DNA of 64,000 nt from Algibacter_G agarivorans (GTDB taxonomy: Bacteria; Bacteroidota; Bacteroidia; Flavobacteriales; Flavobacteriaceae). The stretch lies in assembly GCF_039543245.1 (NCBI RefSeq), contig NZ_BAABJJ010000011.1:62001-126000 (forward strand), given 5' to 3'. The position numbers and the translations under genes were made by a program. Under the pieces are notes generated by a model, which saw nothing but the letters and a program-made list of their open reading frames with translations, was not told the DNA's origin and searched no databases. Below are positions 36,685 to 46,735 of the stretch, piece by piece (position 1 is the stretch's first letter; each line of letters begins with the position of its first letter).

Positions 36685-37266
36685 ATGATAACACATATTC
36701 AAGGAAAACTTACTGAAAAGAATCCAACACATGTTGTTGTAGACTGCCATGGTGTAGGGTATATGCTCAATATTTCATTGCATACCTATTCTCAAATTCC
36801 AGACAGTGAGCATCTAAAATTATATACGCATCTTCAGGTTAAAGAAGATTCGCATACACTCTATGGGTTTTCATCTGTAGCCGAACGCGAGATTTTTAGA
36901 TTATTAATATCTGTAAGCGGTATAGGTGCTAGTATTGCACGTACCATGTTATCATCATTAACTCCAAAACAAGTTCGAGAAGGCATTGCTTCTAGCGATG
37001 TGGCTTTAATTCAATCTATAAAAGGCATTGGAGCAAAAACAGCACAACGTGTTATCATAGATTTAAAAGATAAGATTTTGAAGATTTATGATCTTGATGA
37101 AGTTTCGGTTTCTAAAGGCAATACCAATAAAGATGAAGCGTTATCTGCTTTAGAAGTGCTTGGGTTCATGAAAAAACAAGCTGAACGTGTTGTGGATAAA
37201 ATTGTGATGGCACAACCAGACGCAGATGTTGAAACAATTATAAAACAGGCCTTAAAAAATTTATAA
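36685..37266 (+). CDS. ruvA: Holliday junction branch migration protein RuvA
   Basis: RuvA binds the four-way junction and loads RuvB. The 193-residue protein has the N-terminal OB-fold (MITHIQGKLTEKNPTHVVVD), two helix-hairpin-helix motifs (LISVSGIGASIARTMLSSL and LIQSIKGIGAKTAQRVIIDL) and the small C-terminal UBA-like domain that contacts RuvB (EALSALEVLGFMKKQAERVV). Length and order are normal. Its stop codon lies 6 bases before the TTG start of sprA, so the pair is co-transcribed and probably translationally coupled, as in other Flavobacteriaceae. Confidence 0.97.
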   Translation: MITHIQGKLTEKNPTHVVVDCHGVGYMLNISLHTYSQIPDSEHLKLYTHLQVKEDSHTLYGFSSVAEREIFRLLISVSGIGASIARTMLSSLTPKQVREGIASSDVALIQSIKGIGAKTAQRVIIDLKDKILKIYDLDEVSVSKGNTNKDEALSALEVLGFMKKQAERVVDKIVMAQPDADVETIIKQALKNL

Positions 37267-37272
37267 TATATT

Positions 37273-40200
37273 TTGAATCGAACTAATCAAAAACTATTTA
37301 AACCAACTAAGCAATCTCTCCTCGTAGCATTTTTGTTGTGTTTTTCACTTGTAGCTTGGTCACAACAACCCGTTCAAGATTCAGTAAAAACAGGGTTTAG
37401 TTTAGGTAAAATAAGGGTTCCAAACCCAAATAGTGTAGAGTCTAAATATACATACGACCCACAAACCAATCGGTACATTTATACCGAAAAAATAGGAAGT
37501 TTCAATATTAATTACCCCGTTATTTTAACGCCTAAAGAGTATGATGCTCTAGTAGCTAAAGAAAATTTGCGAAGCTATTATAAAGAAAAAATTGATGCCT
37601 TTGATGGAAAGAAAGATGGTGCAGAAGAAGGGCAAAAAAACTTATTGCCCGAGTTTTATGTGAAATCAGATTTTTTTGAAACTATTTTTGGAAGTAATAC
37701 CATTGAAGTCGTTCCACAAGGGTCGGTTGAAATGGATATGGGAGTCCTTTTTTCAAAACAAGATAATCCATCATTTTCTCCAAGAAACAGAAGTAATTTT
37801 ACTTTTGATTTTGATCAACGTATTAGCTTAAGTTTATTAGGTAAAGTGGGGACTAGGCTGCAAGTAACAGCAAATTACGACACCCAATCTACCTTTGATT
37901 TTCAGCAACTTGTTAAATTAGAATATACACCAACCGAGGACGATATCATCCAAAAAATTGAAGTTGGTAATGTAAGCATGCCTTTAAACAGTTCGTTAAT
38001 TACTGGCGCACAAAGTTTATTTGGTGTTAAAGCCCAATTACAATTTGGGAAAACAACCGTTACCGGAGTGTTTTCTGAGCAAAAATCTCAATCAAATACA
38101 GTAGTTGCACAAGGGGGAGGTACACTTGAAGAATTTGAATTATTTATAAGAGATTATGACGAAAATAGGCATTTCTTTTTAGCACAATATTTTAGAGATA
38201 CCTATGACACGTCCTTAAAAAACTATCCTTTTATAAATAATCGTGGGTTACAAATAACCAGATTAGAAGTTTGGATGACCAATAGAAGCAACAGGACCGA
38301 TGATGTTAGAAATATTGTTGCCCTTCAAGATTTAGGTGAAAGTGAAAAAGTAGGTTCAACCGTAAATATATTGGCTCCTGGAGCTCTGCCAAATAACCCA
38401 AATAATGCATTTGACCCAACAAATATTGATGGAGCTGGGCCTAATTCACAATTAAATCAAAGCATTAGAGATGTGGCTACCGTGCAAAATGGTATTGAGG
38501 TTCCTAATACAACCGAAGGGTTTGATTATGCTAAACTCGAAAATGCTAGAAAATTAATCAACGGACAAGAATATACATTAAATACAGAGCTGGGTTATAT
38601 TTCCTTAAATCAGCGTTTAAATAATGATGAGGTTTTAGCCGTAGCATTTCAATATACTTTAGGCGGAGAAGTGTATCAAGTAGGAGAGTTTGCTAATGAT
38701 GGTATTGATGCCACTCAGGTTGATACTAATGCGCAAGGTCAAGTAACAAATGTTATAAATTCAAACCTGATATTAAAATTATTAAAAAGTAGCATCACAA
38801 ATGTAAATCAACCAATTTGGGATTTGATGATGAAAAACATCTACGATACTGGGGCATATAATTTAAGTCAAGACGATTTTAAACTTAATATTTTTTATAA
38901 CGAAGCCTCACCATTAAACTTTATTTCGCCCGTGGGTTCTAGTTTTGATGTTGATATTAATGGAAATCCAATATCGGGATCTACAGATGATAAGGATTTA
39001 ATACAAAACGTACCATTATTGCGCGTATTTAACCTAGATAAATTAAACTTCAATAACGATCCACAGACAAGAGGTGATGGTTTTTTTGATTTTTATCCAG
39101 GCATAACCGTGATTCCGCAAAACGGAAAAATAATATTTACAAGTGCTGAGCCTTTTGGAGAATATCTTTTTGATGTATTAGGAGGAGGTGATTATGATAA
39201 TGATGTATCATATAATGCAGACCAAACAAAATATGTTTACGATATTCTATATAAGGAAACAAAAACAGCAGCTTTGGAAGAAGTTGAAAAAAATAAATTC
39301 AAATTAAAAGGGCGTTATAAATCTACTGGAGGCGATGGTATACCAATTGGGTCGTTTAATGTGCCTAGAGGGTCGGTAAGAGTAACCGCAGGTGGGCGTG
39401 TTTTAGTGGAGGGGATTGATTATACCGTTAATTATCAATTAGGACGTGTTCAGATTTTAGATGAATCATTAAAAGCATCAAACACACCCATTCAAGTTTC
39501 TACTGAGAACAATGCGGTTTTCGGACAACAAACAAGACGTTTTACGGGCTTAAATGTAGAACATAAATTCAATGAGAATTTTGTTTTAGGAGCGACTCTT
39601 TTAAACCTTAACGAACGCCCTATTACCCAAAAAGCGAATTATGGTTCAGAGCCTATAAACAATACTATTTTTGGTGTTAATGGTAATTATTCCACTAAAG
39701 TGCCTTTCTTAACTAGATTAGCTAATAAGTTACCCAATATTGATACCGATGTAGAATCTAATTTGTCACTTAGAGGTGAGTTTGCTTATCTAGCACCAGG
39801 CGCTCCAAAAGGAACGAATTTTAATGGTGAAGCAACGTCTTATGTTGATGATTTTGAAGGCTCTCAAAATGCGATTGATTTAAGATCTCAGCAATCTTGG
39901 TTTTTATCGAGTAGACCATTCGATTTAAACGGAAATGGGCAAGAAGATGATGAAGATAGAAATGGTATTCAAAATGGTTATGATAGAGCCTTGTTAAACT
40001 GGTACAGTATAGATCCTATTTTTTATAGTAGCCAACGTCCAGGAGAAATATCGGATGATGATGTATCTAGTTTATATACCAGTCGTGTATTTATCAACGA
40101 ACTTTTCCCAGATAGAGATTTAGTTCAAGGACAAAACTCCGTACTTTTCACATTAGATTTAGCATATTACCCACAAGAAAGAGGACCGTATAATTTTGAT

Positions 40201-43200
40201 CCAGATGCTGAAGACGGAATTGATGCTAATGAAGCAGCTGATGAAAGTTGGGCAGGTATCACAAGACAATTAACCTCTACAGATTTTGAACAACAAAATG
40301 TAGAATATATTGAGTTTTGGTTACAAGATCCTTTTCAAGAAAATCAAAGTAATACAGGAGGAAAACTTGTTTTTAATTTAGGAAATATATCAGAAGATAT
40401 TATTAGGGATGGCAGAAAACTATATGAAAACGGCCTGCCTAAGGATGGGAACATTAGTTTGCTACAAAAAACAGATTGGGGTACTGTAGTGCCTCAAAAT
40501 CAATCTTTAATTTATGCGTTTGATAGTACTGGTGATGAGCGTATCAATCAGGATGTTGGATATGATGGGTATAATGATGCAGAAGAGAAGGGTTTTGCTG
40601 ATACTTTACCTGGTAATTTTGGTGTATTGCCAGATCCAGCTAACGATAATTACACATACTTCTTAAATGCAGAAGGAGATATTTTTGAGCGTTATAAAAA
40701 GTACAATGGTGTAGAAGGAAATACACCTGATAGTTTTTCAAATACCGATAGAGGTGCCAATACACAACCCGATGTAGAAGATATTAATCGTGATAATACC
40801 ATGAACACGATTGATAGTTATTTTGAATATGAATTAGAAATTACACCGTCTACATTAAACATCAATAATGAATTTATTGTTGACACGAAAAACGTTGAAG
40901 AAGTAACGGGCAGAAATACAAGAGTATTGCCAAATGGAGAAACGGTAAATCCTAAATGGTATTTATTTAGAATCCCTGTTGAAAGCGAAATAGCTAAATC
41001 TGTTGGAAATATAGCCGATTTTAGATCGATTCGTTTTGCCCGTATATATTTAAAAGAATTTGTGGACCCAACGGTATTTCGTTTTGGTACATTAGATTTA
41101 GTTAGAAGTGATTGGAGACGCTATAAGCAGACATTAGATGAAGAAACTAACAATGATAATGATGATACTGAGTTTTCTTTAGGTATTATAGGAACCATTG
41201 AAAATGGTGATGATGGAACTTATGTTAGTCCACCTAGCGTGGTGCCAGAAGAGTTATTTAACAATAATACGGTAGTACGCCAAAACGAACAATCATTAGT
41301 CGCTAATGTTTGCGATTTAGAATCTGAAGATTCTCGTGGAGCATTTAAAAACATCAGTATAGATATGCGTCAGTATAAACGTTTAAGAATGTTTATTCAC
41401 GCAGAGGAAGATGGTGTAGGTTTTCCAGATAGTGAAGGGTTAATCGGTTTTATTAGAATGGGTAATGATCTTACAGAAAACTATTATCAAATTGAAATCC
41501 CTTTATTAAAATCACCAAAAAACTCTGCCAATGAATCTGATGTATGGCCAACTGAAAATGAAATTAATTTATCATTAGATGTTTTAGGGCAAATAAAAGC
41601 TCAAGCCATTTCAGATGGGCCTTTGCCAAATAATGATCCAAGATTTTATGATGTTGTCAATGGCGGTATTGTTGAAGTCAGTAATCAATTTGCAGGATAT
41701 GTAACAGGTCAGCATCGTGTAGCTATAAAAGGGAATCCGAATTTTGGAGACGTTAGGACCCTGATGGTGGGTGTTAAAAATGCACATACGTCTAATGTTT
41801 GTTCAAAGGTTTGGTTTAATGAGTTGCGTTTATCAGATTTAGATAACGAGGGCGGTTGGGCAGCTGTATTAAGTGTGGATACAAATATTGCAGATTTTAT
41901 GAATATCAGCGCTACAGGAAGACAAAGTACGTCTGGATTTGGCTCACTAGAACAAGGCCCTAGCCAGCGTAGTTTAGAGGATGTAAAGCAATATGATGTC
42001 GTAACCAATATAAATGTTGGGCAATTATTACCAAAAAAATGGGGAGTTCAAGTGCCTTTTAATTACGGACAAAGTGAAGAGCTAATTACGCCTAAATACG
42101 ACCAGTTTTATAAAGATTTAACTTTAGACTCGAGACTATCAGCAGCAGAAACAACTGCCGATAGAGATCGGATTAAAGAGCAATCTGAAGATTATACCAA
42201 ACGACAAAGCATCAATTTTATAGGTGTTAGAAAAACCAGAACTACAGATGCAAAACCACGTTTTTATGATGTAGAAAATGTAACGTTCAACTATTCATAT
42301 AATAAAGTAGAGCATAGAGACTTTGAAATTGAAAACTCAGTTAATAAAACATTACGTGTCGGTGCTAATTATGCACATAATTTCAACCCCGTTACTATTG
42401 AGCCGTTCAAGAAAAATGATTCGCTATTTACCGGGAAATATTGGAAAATTTTAAAAGAGTTCAATTTGAATTTAATGCCTACAAGTTTTACAATTAATAC
42501 AGATATTAATAGGCAATTCAACAGGCAAAAATTTAGAGAAATAGATTTAGGAGGCTCTAATATTGGTATAGAGGAGTTGTTTAGAAGAAATTACACCTTC
42601 GATTTTCAATACGCCATTAATTATAATTTAACGAAGTCGCTACAATTTAACTTTACGGCAGCTAATAATAACATTGTTCGGAATTATTTTGTTGACAACG
42701 ATTTAATAGCTGGAGAACAAGATAACGAATTAGATGTGTGGGATGGTTTACTAGATGTTGGAGATCCAAATAGGCAAACTCAAAATTTGGGGGTGACTTA
42801 TCAATTACCAATAAATAAAATTCCGACTTTTAGTTTTATTGACGCTACGTATCAATATACAGGGAGTTTTCAATGGCAAAAAGGTTCAGATTTATTTGGG
42901 AATTTAGAAGTTGAAGAAACTCAACCAGATGGTAGTATTGTAAGTAAAAATGTTAATTTAGGAAATACGGTTCAAAACTCAAACGTGCATAATATCAATG
43001 CGTCTTTGGATATGAAACGCTTTTATAAATACATAGGCTTGGTTAAAAAACCAATTAGAACGGTTAGAAAAAGATCGACGCCTGGTGGTGCACCTCCGGG
43101 AGCAAAACAAAAAGATACTAAACCACCAAAATCAAAAAATAAATCGGTTACTAAATTATTAAATGCAGGCGTCGACATTTTAACAAGTGTAAAAAGAATT

Positions 43201-44547
43201 CAGGCTAATTATTCTGAAAACAACGGGATATTTTTACCGGGCTATTTACAGACTCCAGGTTTTATAGGAACTTTAAAACCAACCGTTGGGTTTACGTTTG
43301 GTAGTCAAAGCGATGTTAGATATTTAGCGGCAAGAAGAGGTTGGTTAACAACATTCCAAGAATTTAATCAACAATATACGTCAACCAATACCAAACAATT
43401 AGATGTGTCAGCAAGTTTAGAACCTGTAAGAGATTTAAAAATAGATCTTGTAGGTAATAGGGCCTACTATGAAAATTACACAGAAAATTATAGAGTTACT
43501 GATGGTGATTACAATTCGTTAACGGCAAATACCTTTGGGAATTTCAATATATCAACAGTTTTAATAAAAACGGCATTCAGTCAAAGTGATGAAATAACCT
43601 CTGAGGCTTTTGATGAATTTAGAGCAAACAGATTAAAAATAGCAGATAGGCTTGCCGAAAAATTCTATGGCAATTCAACTTATGCTAGAGATGCAGAAGG
43701 TTATCCGCTAGGGTTTGGAAAAAATAATCAAAAGGTACTGTTACCAGCATTCTTGGCGGCATATTCTGGACAAGATGCCAATAAAGTAAAAACCAGTGCT
43801 TTTAGAGATGTCCCAATTCCTAACTGGGATTTAAAGTATACCGGTTTCATGAAATTCAAATGGTTTAAAAAGCGTTTCAAACGTTTTTCATTAACTCATG
43901 GGTACCGTTCAACCTATACCATTAATCAGTTTAGTACAAATTTGAATTTGAATTTAGATGAAAGTGCTAATCAAGCACCTATCCAAGGAACACCTTATGC
44001 TGGCCAACCACAAGAAGCTCTAGATCAATCAGGTAATTTTAAAAACGGGCGACTATTCAGTAATATTAACTTAACAGAAATGTTTAGCCCATTAGTAAGA
44101 CTTGATTTTGAAATGAAGAACTCGGTTAAAATCCTGGCTGAAATTAAAAAAGACAGAATGTTGTCGCTTAGTTTTGATAATAATTTAATGACCGAAGTTC
44201 AAGGAAACGAATACATTATTGGCTTGGGGTATAGAATTAAAGATTTACGCATACGTTCTAAGTTAGCAGGGCCTAAAAAACGTATTGTAAGTGATTTAAA
44301 TATGAAGGCCGATGTGTCTGTTAGAGATAACAAAACCATCATCCGATATTTAGATTTAGAGAATAATCAGATTACTTCGGGGCAAACCATCTGGGGTTTA
44401 AAATATTCAGCAGATTATGCGTTTAGCAAGAATTTAACGGGAATCTTTTATTTTGATTATACGTTCTCTGATTATGCGATATCAACAGCATTTCCGCAAA
44501 CCACTATCAGGTCAGGATTTACCATCCGATATAATTTCGGGAATTAA
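37273..44547 (+). CDS. sprA: SprA, outer-membrane translocon of the type IX secretion system
   Basis: SprA (Sov in Porphyromonas) is the very large outer-membrane barrel through which type IX cargo leaves the cell, and it is required for gliding. The 2424-residue length is right for the family. A TTG start at 37273 gives a signal peptide (about residues 14-31, ending AWSQ). Near the N-terminus are the family segments VEMDMGVLFSKQDNPSFSPR and NFTFDFDQRISLSLLGKVGT, with further conserved parts YLAPGAPKG and YVDDFEGSQNAIDLRSQQSW in the middle and repeated barrel strands at the end. No frameshift was seen over 7.3 kb. gcvH, a VanZ-like gene, tonB and remB follow, an order I recall from Flavobacterium johnsoniae. 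Confidence 0.96.
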   Translation: MNRTNQKLFKPTKQSLLVAFLLCFSLVAWSQQPVQDSVKTGFSLGKIRVPNPNSVESKYTYDPQTNRYIYTEKIGSFNINYPVILTPKEYDALVAKENLRSYYKEKIDAFDGKKDGAEEGQKNLLPEFYVKSDFFETIFGSNTIEVVPQGSVEMDMGVLFSKQDNPSFSPRNRSNFTFDFDQRISLSLLGKVGTRLQVTANYDTQSTFDFQQLVKLEYTPTEDDIIQKIEVGNVSMPLNSSLITGAQSLFGVKAQLQFGKTTVTGVFSEQKSQSNTVVAQGGGTLEEFELFIRDYDENRHFFLAQYFRDTYDTSLKNYPFINNRGLQITRLEVWMTNRSNRTDDVRNIVALQDLGESEKVGSTVNILAPGALPNNPNNAFDPTNIDGAGPNSQLNQSIRDVATVQNGIEVPNTTEGFDYAKLENARKLINGQEYTLNTELGYISLNQRLNNDEVLAVAFQYTLGGEVYQVGEFANDGIDATQVDTNAQGQVTNVINSNLILKLLKSSITNVNQPIWDLMMKNIYDTGAYNLSQDDFKLNIFYNEASPLNFISPVGSSFDVDINGNPISGSTDDKDLIQNVPLLRVFNLDKLNFNNDPQTRGDGFFDFYPGITVIPQNGKIIFTSAEPFGEYLFDVLGGGDYDNDVSYNADQTKYVYDILYKETKTAALEEVEKNKFKLKGRYKSTGGDGIPIGSFNVPRGSVRVTAGGRVLVEGIDYTVNYQLGRVQILDESLKASNTPIQVSTENNAVFGQQTRRFTGLNVEHKFNENFVLGATLLNLNERPITQKANYGSEPINNTIFGVNGNYSTKVPFLTRLANKLPNIDTDVESNLSLRGEFAYLAPGAPKGTNFNGEATSYVDDFEGSQNAIDLRSQQSWFLSSRPFDLNGNGQEDDEDRNGIQNGYDRALLNWYSIDPIFYSSQRPGEISDDDVSSLYTSRVFINELFPDRDLVQGQNSVLFTLDLAYYPQERGPYNFDPDAEDGIDANEAADESWAGITRQLTSTDFEQQNVEYIEFWLQDPFQENQSNTGGKLVFNLGNISEDIIRDGRKLYENGLPKDGNISLLQKTDWGTVVPQNQSLIYAFDSTGDERINQDVGYDGYNDAEEKGFADTLPGNFGVLPDPANDNYTYFLNAEGDIFERYKKYNGVEGNTPDSFSNTDRGANTQPDVEDINRDNTMNTIDSYFEYELEITPSTLNINNEFIVDTKNVEEVTGRNTRVLPNGETVNPKWYLFRIPVESEIAKSVGNIADFRSIRFARIYLKEFVDPTVFRFGTLDLVRSDWRRYKQTLDEETNNDNDDTEFSLGIIGTIENGDDGTYVSPPSVVPEELFNNNTVVRQNEQSLVANVCDLESEDSRGAFKNISIDMRQYKRLRMFIHAEEDGVGFPDSEGLIGFIRMGNDLTENYYQIEIPLLKSPKNSANESDVWPTENEINLSLDVLGQIKAQAISDGPLPNNDPRFYDVVNGGIVEVSNQFAGYVTGQHRVAIKGNPNFGDVRTLMVGVKNAHTSNVCSKVWFNELRLSDLDNEGGWAAVLSVDTNIADFMNISATGRQSTSGFGSLEQGPSQRSLEDVKQYDVVTNINVGQLLPKKWGVQVPFNYGQSEELITPKYDQFYKDLTLDSRLSAAETTADRDRIKEQSEDYTKRQSINFIGVRKTRTTDAKPRFYDVENVTFNYSYNKVEHRDFEIENSVNKTLRVGANYAHNFNPVTIEPFKKNDSLFTGKYWKILKEFNLNLMPTSFTINTDINRQFNRQKFREIDLGGSNIGIEELFRRNYTFDFQYAINYNLTKSLQFNFTAANNNIVRNYFVDNDLIAGEQDNELDVWDGLLDVGDPNRQTQNLGVTYQLPINKIPTFSFIDATYQYTGSFQWQKGSDLFGNLEVEETQPDGSIVSKNVNLGNTVQNSNVHNINASLDMKRFYKYIGLVKKPIRTVRKRSTPGGAPPGAKQKDTKPPKSKNKSVTKLLNAGVDILTSVKRIQANYSENNGIFLPGYLQTPGFIGTLKPTVGFTFGSQSDVRYLAARRGWLTTFQEFNQQYTSTNTKQLDVSASLEPVRDLKIDLVGNRAYYENYTENYRVTDGDYNSLTANTFGNFNISTVLIKTAFSQSDEITSEAFDEFRANRLKIADRLAEKFYGNSTYARDAEGYPLGFGKNNQKVLLPAFLAAYSGQDANKVKTSAFRDVPIPNWDLKYTGFMKFKWFKKRFKRFSLTHGYRSTYTINQFSTNLNLNLDESANQAPIQGTPYAGQPQEALDQSGNFKNGRLFSNINLTEMFSPLVRLDFEMKNSVKILAEIKKDRMLSLSFDNNLMTEVQGNEYIIGLGYRIKDLRIRSKLAGPKKRIVSDLNMKADVSVRDNKTIIRYLDLENNQITSGQTIWGLKYSADYAFSKNLTGIFYFDYTFSDYAISTAFPQTTIRSGFTIRYNFGN

Positions 44548-44557
44548 TTGGAGGAAT

Positions 44558-44572
44558 ATCCCCTTGGGGGAT
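44558..44572 (+). repeat. Dispersed hairpin repeat, TCCCC/GGGGA family
   Basis: ATCCCC and GGGGAT pair perfectly around TTG, followed after a few bases by TATGGGTGT. A related copy, with a perfect 16-base palindrome and a similar GGGGTGTTTT tail, lies at 56322. Confidence 0.55.
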
Positions 44573-44807
44573 TATATGGGTGTAACTCATCGAGAGAACA
44601 CAGCCGCAAATCGCCGAATTTTAAAAACCTATAATCATTAAAATCAACCTTAATAATTTCTAGCCTTTTTTAAGGGGAGAATCTGTGTTGAATTAATTTC
44701 GGTATGCCGATAAGTGGAGAGGTCATCTATGTTAGTCCTTTTCTTATTGAAAAATTAGTTAATTCGTGGTTAAAAGAGATAGATTGAGGTTTAATTGATC
44801 ATATCTA

Positions 44808-44838
44808 TTTGAATTTAAGATTTGAATAAATACATTTG
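44808..44838 (+). promoter_or_regulatory. Promoter of gcvH
   Basis: TTTG (44808-44811), a 19-base spacer and TACATTTG (44831-44838) make an exact match to the Bacteroidota sigma-ABfr consensus. The start codon is 28 bases further on. Confidence 0.8.
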
Positions 44839-44866
44839 CTGAATAAATGAATTTAAAATAATAAAA

Positions 44867-45247
44867 ATGAATATTCCATCAGAATTAAAATATACAAAAG
44901 ATCACGAGTGGATCAAAATAGAAGACGATGTTGCTACTATAGGTGTTACGGATTTTGCGCAAAGCGAATTAGGTGATATTGTATATGTTGAGGTTGAAAC
45001 ACTTGATGAAACTTTAGAAGCAGATGAGATTTTTGGAACCGTAGAGGCGGTTAAAACAGTGTCAGACCTGTTTTTGCCATTATCTGGTGAAATTATAGCG
45101 TTTAATGAATCTTTAGAAGATGAACCAGAAAAAGTAAATACCGATCCTTATGGTGATGGTTGGATGATAAAAGTAAAGTGTTCTGATTTATCTCAAGTTG
45201 ATGGATTGATGTCTGCCGATGATTACAAAACGCTTATAGGTGCTTAA
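44867..45247 (+). CDS. gcvH: Glycine cleavage system H protein
   Basis: The H protein carries the lipoyl arm that moves the aminomethyl group between the P, T and L proteins of glycine cleavage in the cytoplasm. The 126-residue length and the pattern KDHEWIKIEDDVATIGVTDF, then FGTVEAVKTVSDLFLPLSGE, are diagnostic; the lipoylated lysine is K63 in VEAVKTV. The other glycine cleavage genes are not in this window. It has its own consensus promoter. Its end overlaps the GTG start of the VanZ-like gene by 8 bases. Confidence 0.97.
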   Translation: MNIPSELKYTKDHEWIKIEDDVATIGVTDFAQSELGDIVYVEVETLDETLEADEIFGTVEAVKTVSDLFLPLSGEIIAFNESLEDEPEKVNTDPYGDGWMIKVKCSDLSQVDGLMSADDYKTLIGA

Positions 45248-45617
45248 GACACTGGCGTTTTTATCAGCTATAGTTTATACAGCTATCCTTACAGCCGCCA
45301 GCTTGATGACCATAAACGAGATGCCTAATTTAGGATTTTCTTTTAGCGATAAGGTCTTTCATTTTTTTGCTTACTGTATTTTGTGTTTTCTTTGGTTTTT
45401 GGCATGTTTGTATACTTTTAAATTCACAAGAAAACAGTCTGTTTTTTATGCATTAATCTTTTCTGTAATATTTGGTATGTTTATTGAGGTATTACAAGGA
45501 ACTATGACAGTTTCAAGAGCTTATGATGTATATGATATGTTAGCAAATTCTCTAGGAGCTTTATTAGCATCAACAATATTGTGGTTTAAGTTTAGATTAC
45601 ACGTTAAAAATACTTAA
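45240..45617 (+). CDS. VanZ-like membrane protein
   Basis: A 125-residue protein with four hydrophobic segments (about 5-22, 38-58, 65-85, 100-118) and the VanZ-like core SDKVFHFFAYCILCFLWFL with a later FGMFIEVLQGTM segment. VanZ proteins are linked to glycopeptide or envelope phenotypes, but most small homologues have no assigned role. The GTG start at 45240 overlaps gcvH by 8 bases, which suggests coupled translation. The same neighbour is found after gcvH in related Flavobacteria, so the position is probably historical rather than functional. Confidence 0.85.
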   Translation: MLKTLAFLSAIVYTAILTAASLMTINEMPNLGFSFSDKVFHFFAYCILCFLWFLACLYTFKFTRKQSVFYALIFSVIFGMFIEVLQGTMTVSRAYDVYDMLANSLGALLASTILWFKFRLHVKNT

Positions 45618-45621
45618 ACGC

Positions 45622-45653
45622 TTGCTTTTTTGATAAATAAATAGTTATTTTAG
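45622..45653 (+). promoter_or_regulatory. Weak promoter candidate for tonB
   Basis: TTG (45622-45624), 21 bases, then TATTTTAG (45646-45653), one mismatch from TAnnTTTG. It lies 24 bases before the tonB start. Confidence 0.35.
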
Positions 45654-45677
45654 CAATCTTGATAAACGATTTAAATT

Positions 45678-46397
45678 ATGGAACTTAAAAAAAATCCTAA
45701 GGCTAATGTTGGACGTAACAGTTCACTTTACTTTGCAATTGGCCTAGCGCTCATGTTATTTTTAACAAATTTCGCAATCAATTACAAAACTTACGACAAA
45801 TCTGATATTGACATAGGTCAATTAAATTTAGATGAGTTAGATGAAGAAGAAATTCCAATTACAGAACAGATTCAAACACCTCCACCACCTCCACCACCTC
45901 CTGCTGCGCCAGAAGTGATTGAGATTGTTGAAGATGAGGTGGAAGTTGAAGAAACAGTTATCGAATCTACTGAAGTCGATCAGGAGACTGAAATTGTTGA
46001 GGTAGAAGAAGTAGAAGTAGAAGAAGTAGAAGAGGATATTGATGTGCCATTTTCTGTAATTGAAAATGTTCCAATTTTTCCAGGTTGTGAAAAAGGAAGT
46101 AACACTGCAAAAAGAGATTGCATGTCTAAAAAGATAGCTCAATTTGTAAATAAAAAATTCAACACGGAGTTAGCTAGTGATTTAGGTTTGTCTGGGAGAC
46201 AACGTATTAACGTTATTTTTAAAATAGACAAAAAAGGTGATGTAGTTGGCATCCGAGCAAGAGCGCCGCACCCAGGTTTAGAAAAAGAAGCAAAAAGAGT
46301 TATTGGGTTATTGCCAAAAATGAAACCAGGAAAACAACGTGGTAAGCCAGTAAACGTTCCTTATTCGTTACCAATTATTTTTCAAGTTCAAGATTAA
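45678..46397 (+). CDS. tonB: TonB-family energy transducer
   Basis: TonB spans the periplasm and passes energy from the ExbB-ExbD motor to outer-membrane receptors. The 239-residue protein has one N-terminal membrane helix (about 16-36), a proline run (TPPPPPPPPAAPE, about 72-85), a long acidic Val/Glu linker (about 85-125) and a C-terminal TonB domain (about 128-239: FSVIENVPIFPGCEKGSN, GRQRINVIFKIDKKGDVVGI, VNVPYSLPIIFQV). The linker is acidic where classical TonB is Lys/Pro-rich. A perfect terminator follows. It may serve the SusC-like receptor here, but Flavobacteria carry several TonB paralogues. Confidence 0.93.
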   Translation: MELKKNPKANVGRNSSLYFAIGLALMLFLTNFAINYKTYDKSDIDIGQLNLDELDEEEIPITEQIQTPPPPPPPPAAPEVIEIVEDEVEVEETVIESTEVDQETEIVEVEEVEVEEVEEDIDVPFSVIENVPIFPGCEKGSNTAKRDCMSKKIAQFVNKKFNTELASDLGLSGRQRINVIFKIDKKGDVVGIRARAPHPGLEKEAKRVIGLLPKMKPGKQRGKPVNVPYSLPIIFQVQD

Positions 46398-46735
46398 GAA
46401 TATACATCTATATTTATAAGTATTAAAACCTCGAAGTTAATCTTCGAGGTTTTTTATTTTTCATCCTTTAAGAAAGACTAAACTGCTATTTTATGGTTTT
46501 TGTTAAATCATTATAATACCAAAAGAATCTACATTAATTAATTTTTAAAAAAAATCTATAGATTTTTTATTCGTGACAATTATATTTTTACTTGTTTTTT
46601 TCGGTTTATTCGTGTATTAATGGTAAAAAAATAATTCTAAAATAAAAGTATGATTTTGTCCTATTGCCACTGTGGAAACAAGAATCTAAAAAAATATAGT
46701 ATCTTTCAACCCTAAATCAATTCTTAACAAAAAGC
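46398..46735. other. Intergenic region between tonB and remB
   Basis: A 338-base AT-rich stretch with the tonB terminator at 46425-46455. A near-consensus TATCTTTC at 46700-46707 could be a remB -7 element, but no -33 was found. Nothing else was recognised. Confidence 0.6.
46425..46455 (+). terminator. Intrinsic terminator after tonB
   Basis: AAAACCTCGAAG (46425-46436) pairs perfectly over twelve bases with CTTCGAGGTTTT (46442-46453), with a five-base loop and a T-run. Confidence 0.95.

Larger units (their letters stand above)
44548..44866. other. Intergenic region between sprA and gcvH
   Basis: A 319-base stretch with a short GC-rich hairpin repeat at 44558-44572 near its start and a strong promoter at 44808-44838 near its end. 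A short open frame overlapping the sprA end has no coding character. No glycine-riboswitch-like structure was recognised in front of gcvH. Confidence 0.65.

Noticed and set aside
44453..44641. A 62-codon frame overlapping the end of sprA
   Set aside because: It begins inside sprA in another frame and runs through a dispersed repeat; the translation has no coding character.
44548..44866. A glycine riboswitch in front of gcvH
   Set aside because: No conserved riboswitch core or paired aptamers were seen; a normal promoter with a 28-base leader explains the region.
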